From: Telmatactis stephensoni
Taxonomy: Eukaryota > Cnidaria > Anthozoa > Actiniaria > Isophelliidae
Assembly: GCA_029948255.1 (NCBI GenBank)
Contig: JALIZF010001682.1
Coordinates: 248,001-312,000, forward strand
Length of the DNA stretch: 64,000 nt
Direction: 5' to 3'
Shown here: positions 61,318-64,000 of the stretch, piece after piece
Layout of the letters: each line of letters starts with the position of its first letter
Numbering within the stretch: the stretch's first letter is position 1
The notes under the pieces: model-generated
What the model saw: only the letters and a program-made list of their open reading frames with translations
Databases searched by the model: none
Told to the model about the DNA's origin: nothing
Position numbers and translations under genes: made by a program

Positions 61318-61724
61318 ACAATTCTCCCCACCCTAAAACGGAAAAAACCTTGCAAAAATGCAAGAAATAGAGCAAAAAAGTACTATAAAATATTGCTTCG
61401 CACTCACCTTCGAAGAAGAGTTGTCCCTGTTCCACGTGCAAAGGGAGAGTGTGAGCCCGCAGGCACAAATGGCAGCGGAAGTAGGCCGGGATAGCAATGC
61501 ATGATGGGTAGCAAAGCATTCTTCTGCTCGATTTGTCAGACATCCGCTCGAATAAGGGTCACTATCAAAGTGGAGATAAGAGGCAACTTCTCTGTCGCTC
61601 GATTTGGACAAGCGATGCTCGTTTTGTAACTGACCAGCAGCTCGATTAAGTTGATCAGACGGTCGAATAGACAAACGTATGCTCGATTTATGAACATGAA
61701 TTTTGTCAGGGAAAACGTGCCATA
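61318..61724 (-). repeat. right terminal inverted repeat, 407 bp
   Basis: Mirror image of the left repeat with two visible substitutions (GGCACG instead of GGCGCG near the tip, and AACGAGC instead of AACAAGC). The same TCGAGC motifs and the same splice donor (leader end at 61408) now face the HECT gene. Confidence 0.93.
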
Positions 61725-61730
61725 TCTTTT

Positions 61731-62589
61731 GTCTTTCAACTTGCTTGATCCACAGATAGTCGCTTGTGCTTTGCTCTTACGGCCTCTCGTTGATCTTCCT
61801 AATTTTTCTATTCTTGTTAACCTCTACTTCTGCCTTCTCCTTTTACAGTTCTCTTAGATAATTCTCATAATTGGACCTTGACATTGCTGCACACTTTAAG
61901 AGCTCCTTATTCAACACAGCATGTTGAATTCCTCCACTATGGTGTTGATGATGATGGTGATGAGAATGACTATTATGATCACCACTATTTCTATTTGTAT
62001 TCTTTGTATATTTCATACAGGCAGTCTCAAGTCTACATGTGGACACGTGCTATACTGGTCAAGAATTATGCAAGACTTTTGTCTAGAAGCACAGTGTTTT
62101 TATAAATATTTTAGAAATACTCCATAACATCCATCAATCATTCCCTCCATGTGATGTGCTCTAAGCCAGTGAGAAAACATGTTTGAGCAGATGATGTAAC
62201 AAAAAGGTTGAATGAGATGTTCTATAAAAGTAGTAACTCACCCAATGTAGCTTCTCAAAATATCATGGCCAACTGTCAAGCTTTTTCACGGACTTCTGCC
62301 AGAATGAGATAACTTTGATCATCTGCATTGACATTCAATGCATCTACAAGGACCTCGCCATACACCTGACAATTTGGCTACTTCATGTCCAGTCTAGTCT
62401 GACCTAAAGATAACTATATATAGATAATGAAGTAGAAAGATCATCTTTAACAAAAGTTAAATAGAAATTACATATAGGTATCTTTAATCATCAATCATTA
62501 TGAATTATAAAGTAAAGTCAATAAAAAGACTTATAATAGTGTAAATTTATTTTACTATGTAAATTACCTGAAGCTGCATTTTACACACT
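61731..62589. other. right flank of the transposon, no firm gene
   Basis: The sequence continues the interrupted target. A minus-strand frame at 61843-62046 ends SRSNYENYLREL and has a His run (HSHHHHHQHH), but I cannot support it as a gene. It could belong to the neighbouring Harbinger-type element. Confidence 0.4.
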
Positions 62590-62991
62590 TTTAAATAGTG
62601 TAGTTCTGCAAATTGGAACACAACACTTCCTTGGTTCCAGTTTGCTTATTCAAGAGTTGGTCTTCCAATGTCCATATATGGAGACCCCGCATATCCACTG
62701 CGGATCCATCTGCAAGCTCCATTCAGGCATGGAGTTATAACCCAACAAATGGCTGCATACAATTCTGCAATGAGTTCAGTAAGGGTTTCCGTGGAATAGT
62801 TGTTTGCTGATATTGTGAATTATTTCAAATTTTTGGATTTTAAGAAAAATTTGAAACTTGGTTTAAGTAGCATAGGAAAAATGTACATTGTTTGTGCTAT
62901 TCTGCAAAATGCCTTGACTTGCCTTTATGGTAACAATACTTCAGAATATTTTGACTGTGATTCCCCACATCTTCTTGAATACTTTGCTTGA
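62590..62991 (+). pseudogene. PIF/Harbinger transposase, C-terminal part, one stop
   Basis: The frame reads PMSIYGDPAYPLRIHLQAPF, then SSVRVSVE followed by TAG (62797-62799) in place of the Trp usual after the Glu, then LFADIVNYFKFLDFKKNLKL, KMYIVCAILQNALTCLYGN and YFDCDSPHLLEYFA, ending TGA at 62989. GDPAYPL holds the catalytic Asp region and SVE the Glu of the Harbinger DDE domain. The N-terminal half was not found. With the stop, this copy is inactive. Confidence 0.75.
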
Positions 62992-63556
62992 ATTACAAGA
63001 AAGCAAGGACTAAAAGTTTGCAAAACATGGAACTATACTAAAACCCAATAATTAGCAGAAAATATATTTTAGTACTAGCTTTAGAGTACAAACATTGAAA
63101 GTGTGCAACATAAATACCACTAAATACTACTAAATTAGGCTATTTCTATTGTTAATTTCTATTGTTTAATTAACATTATTTTAGTAGTAAATTGTACAAA
63201 GTATTGTACATTTTTAGCATTTGTACTCTACTGATTTCAAGCTTTTGGTATTTGTACTCTACATGTATTACCCATCATGAATAACAACATCAATTTAATT
63301 TCTTTTAATGTATTTCAAATGTAATTAAGTATAACTGCAAAAAGACAGATTAGACACAAGTCATATAGATGACAGATATTACAAATAATTGCATATTGTG
63401 TCAATTACTGTTCATATGATATTGTTAACATGTTAAAATTGTTCAATTAAAACTTAGCACTGAACCTTTCATGAGTTTTTGTTTCAATTTCAACTAAAAT
63501 ACAAAATTTTACTTTTCCTTAGCCCAACTAGAAAGGAACTGAAACATGAAGAAATA
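62992..63556. other. AT-rich spacer between convergent genes
   Basis: No feature seen beyond short AT-rich runs. Confidence 0.5.
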
Positions 63557-63867
63557 TTACTCATTCTTTGAGATCACTTTTTCTAACAATGACATTATTG
63601 CCTTATTCTGTTGTGCCATTAGAATTTGGAGATTCTGGGTTTGCTGCTGTTGCTGTGCTTGTTGTTGCTGCATGGCTTGCATCATTTGGCTAAACTGGTC
63701 AGTTTTACCTTCTTGCTCTTTGACTTTCAGCTCAATTTCTTTTTCTCGAAGTTTCATTTCTTTCTCACTCTTCTCTTGCAAAAACTCCTTTTTTATTTCA
63801 AAATCATCCTCTTCACTTTTCCTTGTCTTTGTTTGACCCATTTGTTCCATGGCCTTGGTTCTTATAC
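63557..63867 (-). CDS. Gln-rich coiled-coil C-terminal exon, possible Harbinger accessory protein
   Basis: After an ACTGCTGAAG acceptor at 63868 the minus-strand frame encodes RTKAMEQMGQTKTRKSEEDD, a charged helix (KSEKEMKLREKEIELKVKEQ), then a Gln-rich run (QAMQQQQAQQQQQTQ) and a helical end (NKAIMSLLEKVISKNE), stopping at 63557. Many PIF/Harbinger elements carry a second, convergent gene for a Myb-like DNA-binding protein whose C-terminus is a coiled coil of this kind. The DNA-binding part would lie right of the window edge, and a further exon piece may lie at 63925-64000. Confidence 0.5.
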
Positions 63868-64000
63868 CTTCAGCAGTAAAAAATAATAAATAAAGACTTT
63901 ATCTAAATATACCTTCAAAAATATACCTTCAGCAGTTGCTTTTTCTTATTGTGACTTCTTGCTTTCATTATCTCTGCTCTCCTCTGCAAGTTTTTCTCTC

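Larger units (their letters stand above)
51523..61724. mobile_element. 10.2-kb DNA transposon carrying a DDE integrase and a HECT ubiquitin ligase
   Basis: The element is bounded by 407-bp inverted repeats (51523-51929 and 61318-61724), beginning TATGGC. I compared the arms base by base over most of their length and found two differences. TCTTTT lies directly outside both ends (51517-51522 and 61725-61730), a 6-bp target duplication like those made by retroviral-type integrases. Inside are two convergent spliced genes: integrase on the plus strand and HECT ligase on the minus strand, both with intact frames. The space between them is filled by a palindromic MITE, and another inverted repeat sits in an integrase intron. 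The integrase type recalls the group that Repbase calls IS3EU, with Ginger as a more distant alternative. I do not know of a described element that pairs it with a HECT ligase. The arms suggest a recent, possibly autonomous insertion. Confidence 0.9.

Overview
The window looks like a piece of an AT-rich invertebrate nuclear genome, most likely a cnidarian (coral or anemone). This rests on GT-AG split genes, tRNA-type SINEs, CR1/L2-type LINEs, BEL/Pao and Ty3 remnants and many DNA-transposon families of the kind common in cnidarians; the species cannot be named from sequence alone. I see no housekeeping gene. Nearly everything that can be annotated is a transposable element, a transposon-derived gene or a decayed gene fragment.

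Layout. 0-2 kb: exons of a minus-strand gene and a divergent promoter region. 2.2-7.2 kb: an intact two-exon CACTA/tnp2-type transposase gene (994 aa). 8.4-8.8 kb: an imperfect inverted-repeat element. 9.2-9.9 kb: a tyrosine recombinase domain exon. 10.6-11.0 kb: LINE 3' end. 11.8-12.7 kb: a 951-bp element with TTA target duplications. 12.9-15.8 kb: a decayed DUF7869-like gene containing a second copy of two of its own exons. 16.0-21.8 kb: a nearly full LINE interrupted by a 2.3-kb insertion bounded by two 275-bp Tc1/mariner-like repeats. 24.1-25.0 kb: a MULE-type MITE with 9-bp target duplication. 29.2-31.7 kb: a BEL/Pao fragment split by a 5'-truncated LINE. 32-38.5 kb: broken genes and elements (Gln/His/Pro-rich exon, TTAA-flanked element, BEL/Pao gag-RT, HECT-like, Ty3 RNase H, F-box/LRR). 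39.3-47.3 kb: a six-exon DUF3987-like gene with a frameshift and a stop. 45.5 kb: a long GAAA array. 49.4-51.3 kb: a MITE, a ~160-bp tandem repeat and a gag-like remnant. 62.6-64 kb: a PIF/Harbinger transposase end and a convergent coiled-coil exon.

The outstanding object is at 51523-61724: a 10.2-kb DNA transposon with 407-bp, almost identical terminal inverted repeats and a 6-bp target duplication (TCTTTT). It carries two convergent, apparently intact genes. One is a 482-aa retroviral/IS3-like DDE integrase with an N-terminal helix-turn-helix. The other is a 719-aa HECT E3 ubiquitin ligase with a zinc-finger-like motif, a CUE-like domain and the catalytic cysteine. Each TIR holds a matching leader with a splice donor, so the same terminal sequence may drive both genes inward. 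Exon phases agree throughout both genes. The near-identity of the TIRs points to a recent insertion. I propose that this integrase-plus-ubiquitin-ligase transposon is the system worth following up.
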